From assembly GCF_020921035.1 (NCBI RefSeq), contig NC_063151.1:21396934-21460933 (forward strand): DNA of 64,000 nt, in the 5' to 3' direction. A model generated the notes under the pieces. That model worked only from the letters and a program-made list of their open reading frames with translations. It was not told the origin of the DNA and ran no database searches. The translations under genes and the position numbers were made by a program. Positions 46,745 through 59,600 of this stretch are shown one piece after another (the first letter of the stretch is position 1; each line of letters opens with the position of its first letter). The stretch comes from Rhodamnia argentea (Eukaryota; Streptophyta; Magnoliopsida; Myrtales; Myrtaceae).

Positions 46745-46817
46745 GCGCCCATGGCCTAATGGATAAGGCGCTTGACTTCTAATCAAGCGATTGTGGGTTC
46801 GAGTCCCACTGGGCGTG
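46745..46817 (+). tRNA. tRNA-Arg (anticodon TCT)
   Basis: A full cloverleaf of 73 nt without an intron. The acceptor stem pairs GCGCCCA with TGGGCGT (first pair G-U) and the discriminator base is G. The D stem is GCCT/AGGC, the anticodon stem CTTGA/TCAAG with loop CTTCTAA, the variable loop CGATT, and the T stem GTGGG/CCCAC. It reads AGA codons. Internal promoter boxes A (TGGCCTAATGG) and B (GGTTCGAGTCC) are present. Short T-runs from about 46820 are suitable RNA polymerase III terminators. Confidence 0.97.
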
Positions 46818-47633
46818 CCTTTTAACTTTTCCTTTTATTTTTCTTTTTTCATGTTTTTTTTTTTGGCTGCCTTTTCAAGATCCCCAAAATATTAACCCGG
46901 TGTCACCGCAAAACCAAAAAACTTAGCAATCTCAATATAATCAATCTTATTACTATGCTAAGCATTTAATTTAGCACTCCTTATAAATCTCAATTTATCT
47001 AATTATTTTTTCAAAATAAAGTATTTACACGGTTTTGTTCACGTATATCAAATAGTTAAAGACCCTTCTATCAACCAACGAGATGTAACTAAATTTTCTC
47101 TATATGTTGAATTTAGAGTTGCGAGACTTATTGAAAAGATTGATCCTATGGTCATCAATGTTTTGTCACAAAGCTGAATTTGATGTATCATAAATAATTT
47201 GGGTTTTTTTTTTTTATAGATTCTTACGTATTGGATAAAAAAATAAGGAATATGCTTATGTGACAATTTTTTTTTTATAATCTATTTGGAGATTGACAAC
47301 TTGTTGTGAACTACAAAAAATGAATAACAAATAACTAAAAATTATAGCGGGGTCCACTCTTTTAAGAATTTGTGGTCCAAAAACATGTTGTTATTCTCAT
47401 AGTCATTCAAAAAATATCATGCTAGTAAAGTCCAAAAAACAATTCTTGAATGAGGTATTCAACTCTAGGGATTGATTGAAAAAGGAATCTTTGTTGGTTC
47501 TACCTCCTCTTTTTTATGAAGAAGAAAAAAATCATTTTATCGAAGGATAAAAAAAATATACCAAAAATTGTGGTAAATAGAAAACATGTTAGGAGCGTCT
47601 CTCTTTAACAATCTATTCTTATTTATTTTAACT
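46818..47633. other. AT-rich spacer
   Basis: No gene seen. Several poly(T) tracts at 46853, 47207 and 47266. Confidence 0.5.
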
Positions 47634-48030
47634 ATCAAAATGACACAAATAATTCTTGAACTTTGATCCAAACTGTAGTCCTTGAACTTGTAATTTGACC
47701 AATATGGTCCTTAAATTTTAACTCAACGTGTAATGTGATTCCTGAATTTTTAAGTCGATCAATATGGTCTACGAACTTTTGAAATATGTTCAACTTAATT
47801 CACAACATATATGAAGATGTTCAATGTAGTCCTTTCATTGATTCTTGTTCAGGAATTAAGTTGAACACGTTCCAAAAGTTTAAGGTCCATATTGGTCAAT
47901 TTAAAAATTCAAGGACCACATTGCACGTTAAATTAAAATTTAAGGATCATATTGATCAAATTACAAGTTTAGGGACTACATTGCACATTAGATCAAAGTT
48001 CATGAATCATTTGTATCATTATCCCATTTT
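47634..48030. mobile_element. Foldback element A
   Basis: Two arms of about 170-180 bp (47634-47805 and 47856-48030) are inverted copies of each other. They are built from 'cttgaacttgtaatttgaccaatatggtcc'-type units facing opposite ways around a short 50-bp centre. The transcript of either strand would form a long hairpin. No protein is encoded. Confidence 0.7.
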
Positions 48031-48464
48031 AATTTTAATGAACAATGAAAGGTGTAGTAGGAAAAATTACGAAAAATATAATTATCGCACTACGACTGTA
48101 AACTCTCTTTTCATCCATCATTTTTCCTAATAGTCAATTTTTTTTAGTCTATCCATTATTGGAACTTCCCTCCATCGATTTTTGAAGTTCGAACTCAACT
48201 ATTGTCAAGTGTTGGATCACACAGCAATAACTATAAAACTTGTCATGCTACGTGGCAAGTACAAAGGCAAAGTGAAATACGACGTCGTAAGCACATGAGC
48301 GAACATCCTTTCAATTTCGACAGATAACTGTCTGTAATAGACCTTGAATGAAATCGAGCCAATTGAATTTACACGGCTTTTTTTCAAAGTTTTTAGGATA
48401 AATGTTGGATGGTTGGCACTAAAACTCATCCTAATCCTTGCATATCATCCTTAAAAAGATATAA
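48031..48464. other. Spacer between foldback elements
   Basis: No gene supported. Confidence 0.4.
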
Positions 48465-48888
48465 TGATTCAAATGGTTCTTGAACTTTAACTCAATACAC
48501 AATGTTATCCTTAAACTTTAATTTTTTTTTAATATAGTCCTTGAACTTTAGCATAATATGCAATGTCGTCCATAAACTTTTAACTTATTCAATATGGTCT
48601 CCGAACTGTTGATAAATATTTAAGCTATTCCATGGATTATATGCAAATATCTAATGTTATTATCTTCCATTGATTCAAGTTCGGGGACAATATTGAATAT
48701 TTTCCTACAGTCCATGAATTAAATTGAACATACATCAAATGTTCGGGGACCGTATTGAGCAAGTTAGAAGCTCAAGGACGATATTACACACTAGGTTAAA
48801 GTTGAGAGATCACATTAAGTAAATTAAAAATTAAAAAATCACATTACACGTTAAATCAAAGTTCATGGATCATTCGAATTACTTTCCC
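48465..48888. mobile_element. Foldback element B, related to A
   Basis: Inverted arms start 'attcaaatggttcttgaactttaac' on the left and end 'gttcatggatcattcgaattact' on the right. Inner units resemble those of element A, so the two belong to one family. The centre is around 48640-48700. Confidence 0.65.
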
Positions 48889-49459
48889 TCTTTAAAAAAA
48901 GCCTAGAGCGCCAGGACTGGCTATACATGACTTCCTCACAACCTGAAAAAACTCGTCCAATTTCACTTTAGGTTGGGCTAAAGCTTGGAAGCTACTTCGA
49001 TGGAGCATCCTTCTTTCTTTCTTTCTTTTTTTTCTCTCTCTATAGGGGGGAAGGCTGGGGGCTCAAATTGAATTCATCCTTTTGGTAAAGGGGAATATTC
49101 GAAACTTGGGTGTGTCTGCTATTGAATCCACAAAGCAATCGAAGCATCTTGCCAATCTCATCATCCATTCTATTGATTCTAGGGGCATTAAGGACTGTCG
49201 AGCATGGCCTACGCTATGATCAATAAGGCTGCGTCTTATCACCCCCATCATCCTCATTCCCTTGTTTGCTGATGTGGGAAGACTGCGACATTAACCATGT
49301 TAGCTAAATCTAACCGTGCACGTCGAGCGACGAGCGACGAGGCCTAGACCGCAACATCTCGATATTTCATGTCCACGAGACTCGTCTCACTAATTATCTT
49401 GACTTTAGTTTTCCATCTATGTTCATAGAATATTCTTAGCTACATATAACGTAATAGAT
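48889..49459. other. Spacer, no gene
   Basis: CT-rich tract at 49011-49040. The 64-codon minus frame at 49063-49257 has no recognisable domain. Confidence 0.4.
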
Positions 49460-50200
49460 GGCCTAATACTCGGAAAAAACCTGAACTTTAAGTCAAGTCC
49501 CAATTCTATCCTAAGTTTTTTTATCTCATAAAAAGCCGTCAATTTTTACTTGAGTTCCAAATCAGCCCATGTTAATCCTCCGTCTTTAATTTCCCTGGAC
49601 AACCGAGATATGGAAAACTCCCGAGCACGAGCTGTTAGAGTGTCCCAGGTCCAAGTGTCTCAAGCGTGAGTTCTCCGACCACGAGAGATCAAAGATTCTC
49701 GAGCATGGGAGATTGAAGACTGAGCCAAAAATGGAATACCCCTGAGTGACATGAAAGGAAGTCCCTCTTAAAAGTAAGAGCAATTGGAGAAAACCAACCC
49801 TAATCGCTCGAGTTATTACAAAAAATTGATATCCGACAAGACATCGTTTGAGTTGACATGAAAATTCATCTCCAAAAAAAGATGTCTTTTTGGCTAAGAA
49901 ATTTGGGAATAAACTAAAGCAAATGACATGGAAATGCCACGTTACTAAGGGCGATTTTGGATAAAGGATCAAGAGAGACATATTTGAGACTCAAGTGCAA
50001 GTTGGTGAAATTTTTAAAAGACAAAAAAAGGTTCAAGGTAGAAAATGGACCTAAATAGCGTTTTTTATGATAAAAAAAAAACACGGTAGATTTGAAATTG
50101 AACAGAAAGTTGAGATTTTTTATATGAGGCGTAAAAAAAAGTTTAGGGTAAGTAAAATTGAAACTGAAACTAAAGTTTAAATTTTGTAGGGTATTAGGCC
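49460..50200. mobile_element. Inverted-repeat element with GGCCTAATAC ends
   Basis: It begins GGCCTAATACTCGG and ends GTATTAGGCC, a perfect 10-bp terminal inverted repeat. Sub-terminal arms ('cctgaactttaagtcaagtccc' versus the right-hand 'gaaactgaaactaaagtttaaa') pair imperfectly. The minus-strand frame inside (49586-49981) shows no transposase features. Size is 741 bp. Confidence 0.65.
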
Positions 50201-51983
50201 CGTAACAAAGATATGTAATGGCTTTATTATCAGAGTACTCGAGGTTCTTTTCTTCTTTCTACACAATAAGATCCACTCTGTTTTTTCATCCGCTTAAGTC
50301 CAAACCTAGGCTAGGAAATTTCTGAATTTTTCTCTCTCTTTTTCCCTGCACAGACAGAGACTCGATGACTTCGATAGCTGAAAAGACTCTACACTTTACA
50401 CCATTGTCTGAAAATCATGGCATGTTTTCATTGACATCAAAAGTGTGTGAAAATGAACGAACAGCATCTCCACTAATGCTTTGCTTGGTTGATCGTGTAC
50501 AAAGGCCGAATAGGATCTCAATTTATAGTCCCCTTGCCTTTTTCAACGACGACCCCCACTCTCCCTCATCCATCTACGTCTCTATTTATTTAGCTTATGT
50601 ACTTTTAGATGGACATTTCCGGTTGTTCACTTGCGCGTGGCCATCGGCACGAACATATCTCTGTCGCAATTCAAAAGGATTGCAGAATGTCCCAGGAAAG
50701 TGGGAATGTCGCGACAATCGGATAGATTCTTCGATCATCATCTTCGAGAATACCCGTGAAGCGATTAAATGAAAAGAAAAAGAAAAAGGGAATTCCGAAT
50801 TTCAAAATGCGTATTCCAACATAAGGCCGCGCCACGTGCAATTACCGAATCGGAAATTCAAACTCTTAAAACCTTTGATCAATCATGCTAGTCGCAATGG
50901 ACCTACGAAATGTGCAATTGAGAATTTGGTGGGTGTATTGCCATTAGCATGACTAGTTGGACTTTGGAGGGCAAACCTAATGGCAAAAGATGGGGGAGGC
51001 AATCCACGTTCGTGTGCCCTTTTGGAGATGCGCTCCTCCTCCTCCTCCTCCTCCTCACTTCCCGAGGAAAATCTTAGAAGACCAACATCCTCTCAAGTGT
51101 CCCGTTCCCCAAAACCTCACGAGCACTCCATTAATTTAAACTATTATACGGAACCGAAGACACGATTACGAAAATCGGTAATGCACAAGATTTCCCGGTC
51201 CCCACCACGCCAATCTGGAAAAGAAATTCACAGCCTTCACATTTAAAATTGAAGGACCAATTTCATCCCCTTGCTCCTTGACGAATGGCACGTATGGAGA
51301 GATTTTCAATTTGTTGATAAATGTGTCACACCGATATAAATTTAAAATTTTTTGTGTCGCGACTTCTATCTACTTAAATAATGAAACTTCCGAATGTTCT
51401 CATAAAAAGAGAATGGAGCTTTGGCTATGTTAAGTGGAGGGTCAGCGTGACCGGTCAACTCGGGTGCTCGTGCTATGCAAGAAAGCTCTTACATGGAATT
51501 TTTTGTGTCGAGATTGTTAGGTGTGGCCATGGGAGCAAAACTTTCATGGTTTTTCCGAGGACAAAGGGAAAAGAGGGTATCGAGAAAAGCCAGATTTGCA
51601 TGAAAAGGCTTCATTTTTTTTTTCTTTCTTTTTGGCATAGTTGAAGGGGATAGATTCAAAGAACGAAGAAGAAGGCCATGCATGATTTCATTCTTGAAGA
51701 AGAGATGGTGTGTCCAAGGAGACACGAGCCGCAGATTTCAATATGAGTGAGGGGATTAGAGGGGGCCAAGTCAGTTGCTCGAGGAAGAAAAGGAGGAAAC
51801 AAAGCTCCAATCACCAACAGCCTCTTGACTAAGTGGGGTGGGGTTTGAACAATAATCAAAAGACTAAACAAGAGAAATCTGCTGAAAAATGGGTCAATCT
51901 CGGTCAAACTTCCCACGCACCCATGACCTCAATCCAACATCATGACATAGCAATCGCCACAGCAAAACATTATAATGCAAATC

Positions 51984-52019
<36 letters not shown>

Positions 52020-52490
52020 TGCTCAAAAGGGTATTTCTCTGTTTTCCTTTTTGGCCAATCTTTATTGTTCTCTGTGAATAATGGTGAATAATTCCTCGTC
52101 CTGCAGAATTTTCAAGGGAACAGATGATTTCTTTCTTTCTTTCTTGGCCCATCTTTTTGGTTTCCTCCCCTCTTGTTTTAATCTTTGGGGGTTGCCACTT
52201 TTCTTTCTCCCCCTCCCCCTCTTCCCCCATCAGACAATCGAAAAAATGGCAGCTCACAATCATCGTTTCCTCTTTGTAGGAAACAATCATCATTGCTTCC
52301 CAGTTCCCACAATTCCTTTCAACCCTAGGAACCTGAGCTTCTCCTTCTTCCTTGACTTTAAATACCCTATGCTTGCTCACCGTCTCTCCTCCTCCAATCT
52401 CACCATCTTCCTCTTCTTCTGAGCTTTTCTTTCTTTCTTTCTTTTGTCTTTGTTCTCATTGAGTTTCCAGCAGAGAAGAGCCCAGAAGAG
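50201..52490. other. Spacer and promoter of the BPS1-like gene
   Basis: Frames at 50365-50772 and 50980-51246 are open but show no domain or splice partner. The region 50500-50540 has a TATA-like box on the minus strand (ACTATAAATT). A CT repeat lies at 51988-52017 and a CTC repeat at 51032-51056. The sequence TTTAAATACC at 52358-52367 could be the TATA box of the gene at 52491, giving a leader of about 100 nt. Confidence 0.35.
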
Positions 52491-53611
52491 ATGGATCCTT
52501 CTTCCGCCAACTCTGTCAATGGCTTCTACAGTCTGCTCACTAGAGGGATTGATGATCTCGAGCGCGTCTCTCTGTCTCACAGCTTCATGTCGGTCCAATT
52601 CCTCCAGAGGGTACTCTCGGTCCTCAGGTCCTTCCACACCAGTTTGTCCCTGCTTGTCCAGAAACTTCACTTGCCTGTGGGAGACAAGTGGCTGAACGAG
52701 TACATGGACGAGAGCTCCAAGCTGTGGGACGCATGCCATGTCCTCAAGTCTGGAGTCTCTGGCTTGGAGAATTGCTGCTCTGCTGGGTTGAATGTGATCT
52801 CCTTGTTCGATGCTCACCATCATCACCTGAGCCCACAAGTCTCTAGACAGGTCTGTCGCAACTTCCTTCCTAATAAAAAATTTAGACTTTCTTTTTAGTT
52901 CATTTGATTTTTTTATTTCTTCTTTCAATAAGAGAGTTCATTTTTTTTCCCTCTGTTTTGTGCGTGTGTCCTGATTTGAAACAGGTTATTAGGGCGATCA
53001 ATGGATGCAGGAGAGAAGCCGTGGGGCTGGAGGAGGAGAACAGGGCACTCATGGAGATGAAGTTCAGGCCACTCTCGCTGAGATTCGAGGAGATGGGCGG
53101 CGCTTTCGAATCGAAGCTTCACGGGTTCAATGGCTTCAGGGGAGCTCTGTACGCGATGAAGAACGTGAGCTCTCTGCTCATAATGATCCTGCTATTTGGG
53201 CTGGTCTATTACTGGCCAGAGGAAACGAATATCCTTGGGAAAGAGTACGAGATGGAAGGGTGCTTGTTCTATGGGTCGTCCTTCATGGTGTCGACGGCGA
53301 GGCTGAAGCAGAGGGTGGCCTCTGAGATTGACCAGGTGAGTGGTGGGGGTGGGACTGGGATTCTGGCTCAGGAGTACAGGAGGTCGAGGACGGCCATGGA
53401 TGAGCTGAGGGGTGAGCTGGAGAAGATTTGCTCAGTGGGAGGGGTGGATTTTGAGTCGCAGGCGAGGATCAGAGAGAGAGTGGAACACTTGAGAGGGTGT
53501 TTTGGGGTGTTGAGATCAGGTGCTGAGAATATTGTGGGCCAGCTTGATGATTTCTTTGATGAGATAGTTGAAGGGAGGAAGAAGCTTTTGGACTTTTGCA
53601 GCCACAGGTAG
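52491..53611 (+). CDS. BPS1-like (BYPASS1-related) membrane protein
   Basis: Exon 1 is 52491-52850 and exon 2 is 52985-53611, separated by a phase-0 intron of 134 bp, giving 328 residues. It starts [19 protein letters not shown], the normal start of this subgroup. The N-terminal half is helical with conserved [20 protein letters not shown] and [22 protein letters not shown] single hydrophobic segment (about 184-201, [18 protein letters not shown]) may anchor it. The C-terminal half is helical and acidic, with a Gly-rich stretch and [14 protein letters not shown] heptads. Family members in Arabidopsis limit a root-derived mobile growth signal (BPS1) or are uncharacterised. This copy belongs to the BPS1-like branch I remember as At1g22030/At1g77855. 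Biochemical activity is unknown. Confidence 0.85.
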
Positions 53612-56600
53612 TGAAGTTGCAAAACAAAGGCAAAACAGGGATCAGTTAAGGTGGGCTAAAATTAAAAAAAAGAACAGAGTGTGAGAGAGATTCAGGGAAA
53701 AACGACATGTAGAGAAATTTCTTGATGTTGGTTGTACCTTTCATCTTATTTTATTACTTTCTCTTCTTAGGTTTCCTTCTGTCCGGAGTCTCTCTTTTGT
53801 GGTCATTCTGGTTCCTACAGCTAGTATACTATGACCTTTGGAGAAGCCTCTCCTTGATATTCAAAAATTACCATAAAGAAAACCAGAGCAAAAGCATCAC
53901 AAATGGGAACAATAAATCAACGGAATCATTGCACATTTTTTTTTTTACAGTTACCGACTGAAATTACACTCGTTGGAGGGGGAAGATAAAAAGGGGTAAA
54001 AAGAGAGAGAGAGAGAGAGAGAGAGAAAAGAATGAAAAAGAAAGGAATCAAAAGAGAGAGAGACCCAGGACTAATGATGCACAAGCAGGGCCAGCTCTGT
54101 TTCTTGTTTGGTAAACAAAATAATGGCGGGACAATGGTATGGAAGCTTCCCCTTTTGCCTTTCACGGAACGACCTCACTTGATCAGACTCGAGCATTGAT
54201 TATGCATTCCATTTTATGTGAAAAAAGATTGTGTTTAGGACAAAGGATTGAGATATTTTTCTTCCTTTCCTCTGTTCTGTCCTGTTTTGAGTGCTCATTC
54301 TTCCAGTCTGGTGTCATAGTAAAATCACTAATCATCATGGCTTTGAAAAAAAAAAGAAAAAGAATGATAGCAAGGGCTCGCTTAATGAGACTGTAGGTAG
54401 GTGAAGGTGGGGTCTGTGAGATTCCTGGGCCTCTCTTTGCACTGTCCTGAAGAGCAGCTTCTTTTCCTCCCCTTAGGAAGCTTTTTTGTCTGATTCACTT
54501 CCCACTTTGAAACCTAGTTAGAGCCTTCTCTCCCTCTCTCTCTCCCTCCATATACAGTTACTCTTTTTTTTCTTGTCTGAAGATCTCTGAGACTATTTCA
54601 GTTGCTGTCTGTTTCTTTTCTTGACGAATTTCCAGCTGTAATAAAGGCTAAAGTGGAAAAAATATATATTGGAATGCCCACCACTTTCACAGCTTCGATG
54701 CTGTTTGTCGCCGCCGGAAATTCATGCCTTACCCTCCATTAAAGTGACTGCTCGAGAAGTCAGAGAGTGAACAAAAAAGGAAGAGGAAAGAAGAAATGCC
54801 GAGACAAGGGAGGAACAGCCGAACAGGAGGGAGGCCAAAAGACAAAAAAGAATACATACCGGGCAAAATTATGTGCTCTTCTGTCCAAACCACGACATAA
54901 ATGATGCATTGTCCGGGGATAAACCCAGAACTTTAGTTGTCAAAACTGTCATATTGTCTTCTCTCGGAAGAAAAGGCAAAAGGATGGAAAAACTTGAATT
55001 TTAACTTTGAAAAAGCAGAGGAGGCCACCCCTCCTAAGTTTTCAGGCTAAGATAGCCTGGTACTCCAAGCACAAAACCAGCGTACAAGTCGAGGGTTACT
55101 TGAGGCCTTAACCCCCAAAGAAATGGAACTGACGTATGCTCCGAATGTGGCGGGGGTCCTAAACTCTAAGCTGCCCGATGACGGCCTGGGAGGTGTTTCG
55201 ATGGGGTCATTTTCTTAATGAGTTCAAGAGAAAAGGAACACCACCAACTAGCATCAGCTCTCATGTGCAATCAATGTACTGTTGAGGAATTGTAAAAGTC
55301 CAGGGCATTTTCTCTTCCTGTTTTCCTCCGGAAACCCCTCGATTCATGCAAATGTTCCAATAGGAAAAACCTCTCCGGACGTCTAGATATAGGGTCACCC
55401 ACGTAATATTGCCTCTAGGACATTTATGTGGGATCAGGGGATCAACTGCACAAGGCTACCAAACTTGATGCCTTACAAGCAGAAAATAAGGATGCTAGAA
55501 GCAGTGGCCGAAACAAAAGGATGCTAGAGGCAATTTGAAGCAAACCAACCATGTTCTACTTAAGGCACAGATCATTTGAAATGAAAGACATTAGCTTGCA
55601 ACACGTATATGAAAGATTACCTGTCAAATCTTCTGTTCATTTATTCTTGAGGAGATCTTATAAAAACCTGCCTGCAAATTTACATTTTCCATAGTCACCA
55701 CCGCCTTAATCCATGCTGCCTATTGAAGATTATCTGCCATTGTCTTAGATGAGCCTCTGAACATACTACCAGGTAATAACGGGGATAACGAGGGAAAAAA
55801 GGAACTTTTGTTAGCCAACTGATCCTTCATACTTTGAGTCCTAATTGACAAATAGAATGTGAATGATACCCAAACATGTCTGTATGAAACCAAGAAATGC
55901 TACAGCTATTCACAATGAAGAACCAAGAAAAGCACATGTTCCAAAATGGGAAATGATATACACCGATAATCCGGAAAAGAGAGACCGCAAAATTAAAACT
56001 TCACATGTATCATAGAGGACAATGCAAATTAACTTTACCTTCACAGTCTTTCCTCTACTGTCGGCAGAAGTATTCTTGACCATCATCTCCTTCATTTCTT
56101 GCACCGTTGCCTACGAGAAAGCTTCTCCCTGATCCTCTCAAGGTACTTGCTAAGTTTTCAATGTATGTAGCCAAGTTGGAAGGAATTCAATAAAAGATAG
56201 GTTTCTTTGGACACGAATCTTAAGATACAAAATGCATTTAACTATAGCAGCTCTTGAAGTGAAGTAAGAGAGTAACAATCGAGGGCTGAGTACATCAGGA
56301 GTCCCCCAGAACATTGAAGTTCACTTCATCCAAGCATGAAACTCAAGTAGGGCCCACCAGGTATGTTAAAATCACAAGGAAATTATAACAATTAGAAGCT
56401 TTAAAAAATGATGTACATAAATTCTTCCACAAATACTTTTACATATATCAGACCCTTTAGAAGGGAAAGAAAAGAGAAAATTATCCTCATGGATTCAACT
56501 ATAACTTGCGCAGCTTGAACACGAAGAAACTAACTTTGCCCGGTTCAATAAAAGCCGCATGCTACCCAAAAAGTTTCACGACCTAGAGTGGACGAAGGAC

Positions 56601-56644
56601 GTTAAACTCTTTTCTAGAAGAAATTGGTACTTGTCGCTGAATCA
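53612..56644. other. Spacer; possible stray exon at 56039-56130
   Basis: Mostly non-coding. A (GA)n tract lies at 54003-54026. On the minus strand, 56039-56130 has exon-like borders (acceptor CGTAG, donor GTAAAG) around ATVQEMKEMMVKNTSADSR. It might be an alternative last exon of the GrpE gene or a leftover exon of another gene, but frame and homology do not decide. Nothing else recognised. Confidence 0.3.
54003..54026. repeat. (GA)n microsatellite
   Basis: About 12 GA units. A similar CT run lies at 51988-52017 before the neighbouring gene. Confidence 0.85.
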
Positions 56645-59600
56645 CTATCGCTCATCCACTCCAGCTGCTGCTGCAGTTTGTCCAGCAGATTCCACAGCAA
56701 GTGGTTTTGCTTTCTTGCTTCCAGGTCCAGCTGAAACTTTAACCTTTGCAGGCCTCAGAACTCTATCACCAAGACGAAAGCCACGGTGAATCTCTCGAAT
56801 TACAATGCCTTCCCGAAATTCTTGAGACTCCTCACGTCCAATGGCCTCATGTAGCTGCAATGGTTGAACTTAAGCAACTGATAAAAAAGTTAATTAAACT
56901 TAAGCAAGTGAAAATGTGACAGTACAATCCTGCTTGTATGTTAAATGAAATCCATGGCAGATCAGAACTGACCGACGACTTCTTTCAAGAGAGGCATGGC
57001 AGAGGAATAAGAAATAGTATGAAGTGGACTCACATTGTGTGACAGATCTATTATTCTCCTGCCAGACTGCATAATGAATATTACTAAAATGGCAGATGAC
57101 CGAAACCCAACCACCCACCCCCCCCCTTTTTTTTCTCCCCAGGGCGGACACTCCACCTCATCATAACTTCTCCATCGCCAGCATCACCACATCTGCTACA
57201 CAATCACTCCTCCAACAAGTGGTAGCGGTGATGGTCAACATCCTGGAGTAATGGACATGATAGTTGTGGTGATGATGGAGGACAAGGCAAATGCGGTGAA
57301 GGTGGTGGTAAACAGTGGTTGTGGGATTGGTAGCTGAAAAGCGGTGGAGGGAGGTCACCTAAGTTATCCTATTCTAGTGATAACAAATAATGTAAGAATT
57401 TATGATGTACTGATGTTTTTCATGATTTGTTGTATGCATCATGCCCATGGAATGCTTATATGAGAACAAACCTTCAGAGTAACTAATCAGGATCTATGCT
57501 ATTCATATGAGATAATTATCCTATTTTAGCCTTAGAGATCACATAATTCCATTCCACAAACCCATCTTGCCATAAAAGAATCGGAATCCCCAGATTCATG
57601 TAAAGTACATAAGGACACTTTTCAGTTGTAAGAAACTTGGTTAAAAAAAAATAACATCATCCTTCCAGGGTCTAGATGATCATGGAATATTTGGACAGGT
57701 ATACGAATTACATTGCCAACTTAATCGTCTCAACCTCAGTTTTTGAAATCCCAGAAGTTAATATCAGAATGGACCATTATGCTAATAGAAAAGGACATCC
57801 TCATCGCCTATGATACTTGGACATCTTTCTAGAATAGCCTTTTCTAGAGGAGACCAAGAAAACCAATGCCAATAAATGATAAAGACACCATTTTCTTTCA
57901 CATGTCGGACTTTCCAAACTTAAACAAACCCAAGAGATAGATAGAATCATGTACAAGACTAATAAAGACATTAACATCAATTTAACAATCACATAAAAGG
58001 ACCACAAAAACTCACTGATGGATCAAAAGGCTTTCCAAGAGATGCAATAGCAGATACATGCAAGCTCCTCATGACTTCTACAAATTGCTTGTATATTCCT
58101 TGGTAACTAGCATCAATCTTCTTTTCCTTTTCTGTCTCAGGTTTGATCTGTTGCTTGGCTCTTTCAAAATTATCCACCATGGACAGAAGAGACTCGATTA
58201 TTTCCCTCTGTGCATCACTCCTCTTTGTAAGTCTTTCCTTTTCTGATCTCTTTCTAAAGTTATCAAAATCTGCTTGCAGTCGGATATAACTCTCTTTACC
58301 AGAAGTCATCTCTTCTGATAAAGTAGATACTTGCTCAATAAGTTGCTTTCTCAATACTTCTATATTGCACATCCTAGCCTCCACCTCATAAACTGTCTTC
58401 TCATCTCCAGAAAGGAAAGCCTCCCTGAAAACTTCAATGAGTTTATTCAAGCTGACTGACTCCTGCATATTGTCTGAAGGCCCAGATGGTTGCATACCTT
58501 CTGAAGAAGTCTCTGTCCCATCAGTTTTCTAAACCAAATAATAATCTAATTAGTTGGCTGACGCATTTAGAAGAAAAGGCAAGACTCTTTACTTATGAAT
58601 GCAAGATTTTGTTTCAAGTTGAGAAAGGTTAAACATTTCCACTATGTGCAAGTATCAAACTTTAAGAACTGAGAACCAAAAACAGAATACACATATCTCA
58701 TAAGTAGACACGAATTCCATATGATTGGCATTCTGCACATCCAGATCACACTGATGCATACCCACTGAAATCGGATACACAGGAAGCATTCTGAAACACT
58801 GGCAGGTTCAGCAAATTTTTCTAGACTAAAATTACTTTATATCTTCTTATTTGGTCTGGGAAAACTTGTCTCCTCGACGTTTCTCCTCTCAAACATTTTG
58901 GGGGGCTTTCTCATTTTCCATTCAAATTTTTCCTTCTTTAGTTGGACAACAGCTTGGACTAACATTTTTCCTGCTATGTCTCTTGGAAACATTATTTGTC
59001 ATAACCAATTGATATTGTACGCAGAGACATTATAATGTAGCCGATAAATTTTCCTTCCATGACTTTGCTTCCAAGTGGTAGATTTATATTTCCAGCTCTA
59101 TGTTGGGTGAAGACTGAAAGAAATCCACAGCAATTTGGTTGATAGAATGTCTCTGCGAGTGACTCTATCTCAAAATAGATAATCTCACAGCACCATACCG
59201 CTTAGTGCTTTGTCTTATGCGGTATAAGAGAATACAACAAAAACCATTCGACAGATCTGAAAGTTTTGCTTTGGCTATCTAATGTCCATATAAACCTTCG
59301 ATTTTCTGGTTTAGAATATCTTGTTAACAGGAGTTTCGTCTTTTCTTTTCTCGAATATTTTCCATTTTCTTGTACATTTCTTAGTACAATTGGTAAATCT
59401 AATCGAAATTTTTATCGCTCGGGAAATGAGAGAACAGTAAATCCAACGAAACTATGTAATTCAGGGAAAGGGGCAGAGGCAGTTTACAGTAATTTTGCTC
59501 AGTCAGGACAAGGTAGTGACATGTGCAAATAGGAAACACTCAAGTAATAGGTTTGAAATCATATAACTGACATTTGAAGACCACAATCCAAACAGTTGTA

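Noticed and set aside
50365-50772. 135-codon plus-strand frame in the spacer
   Set aside because: No signal peptide, domain or splice partner, and amino-acid order looks random. A TATA-like box on the other strand does not lead to a recognisable gene.
52377-52928. Minus-strand 183-codon frame over the BPS1-like first exon
   Set aside because: Shadow of a strongly conserved plus-strand exon.
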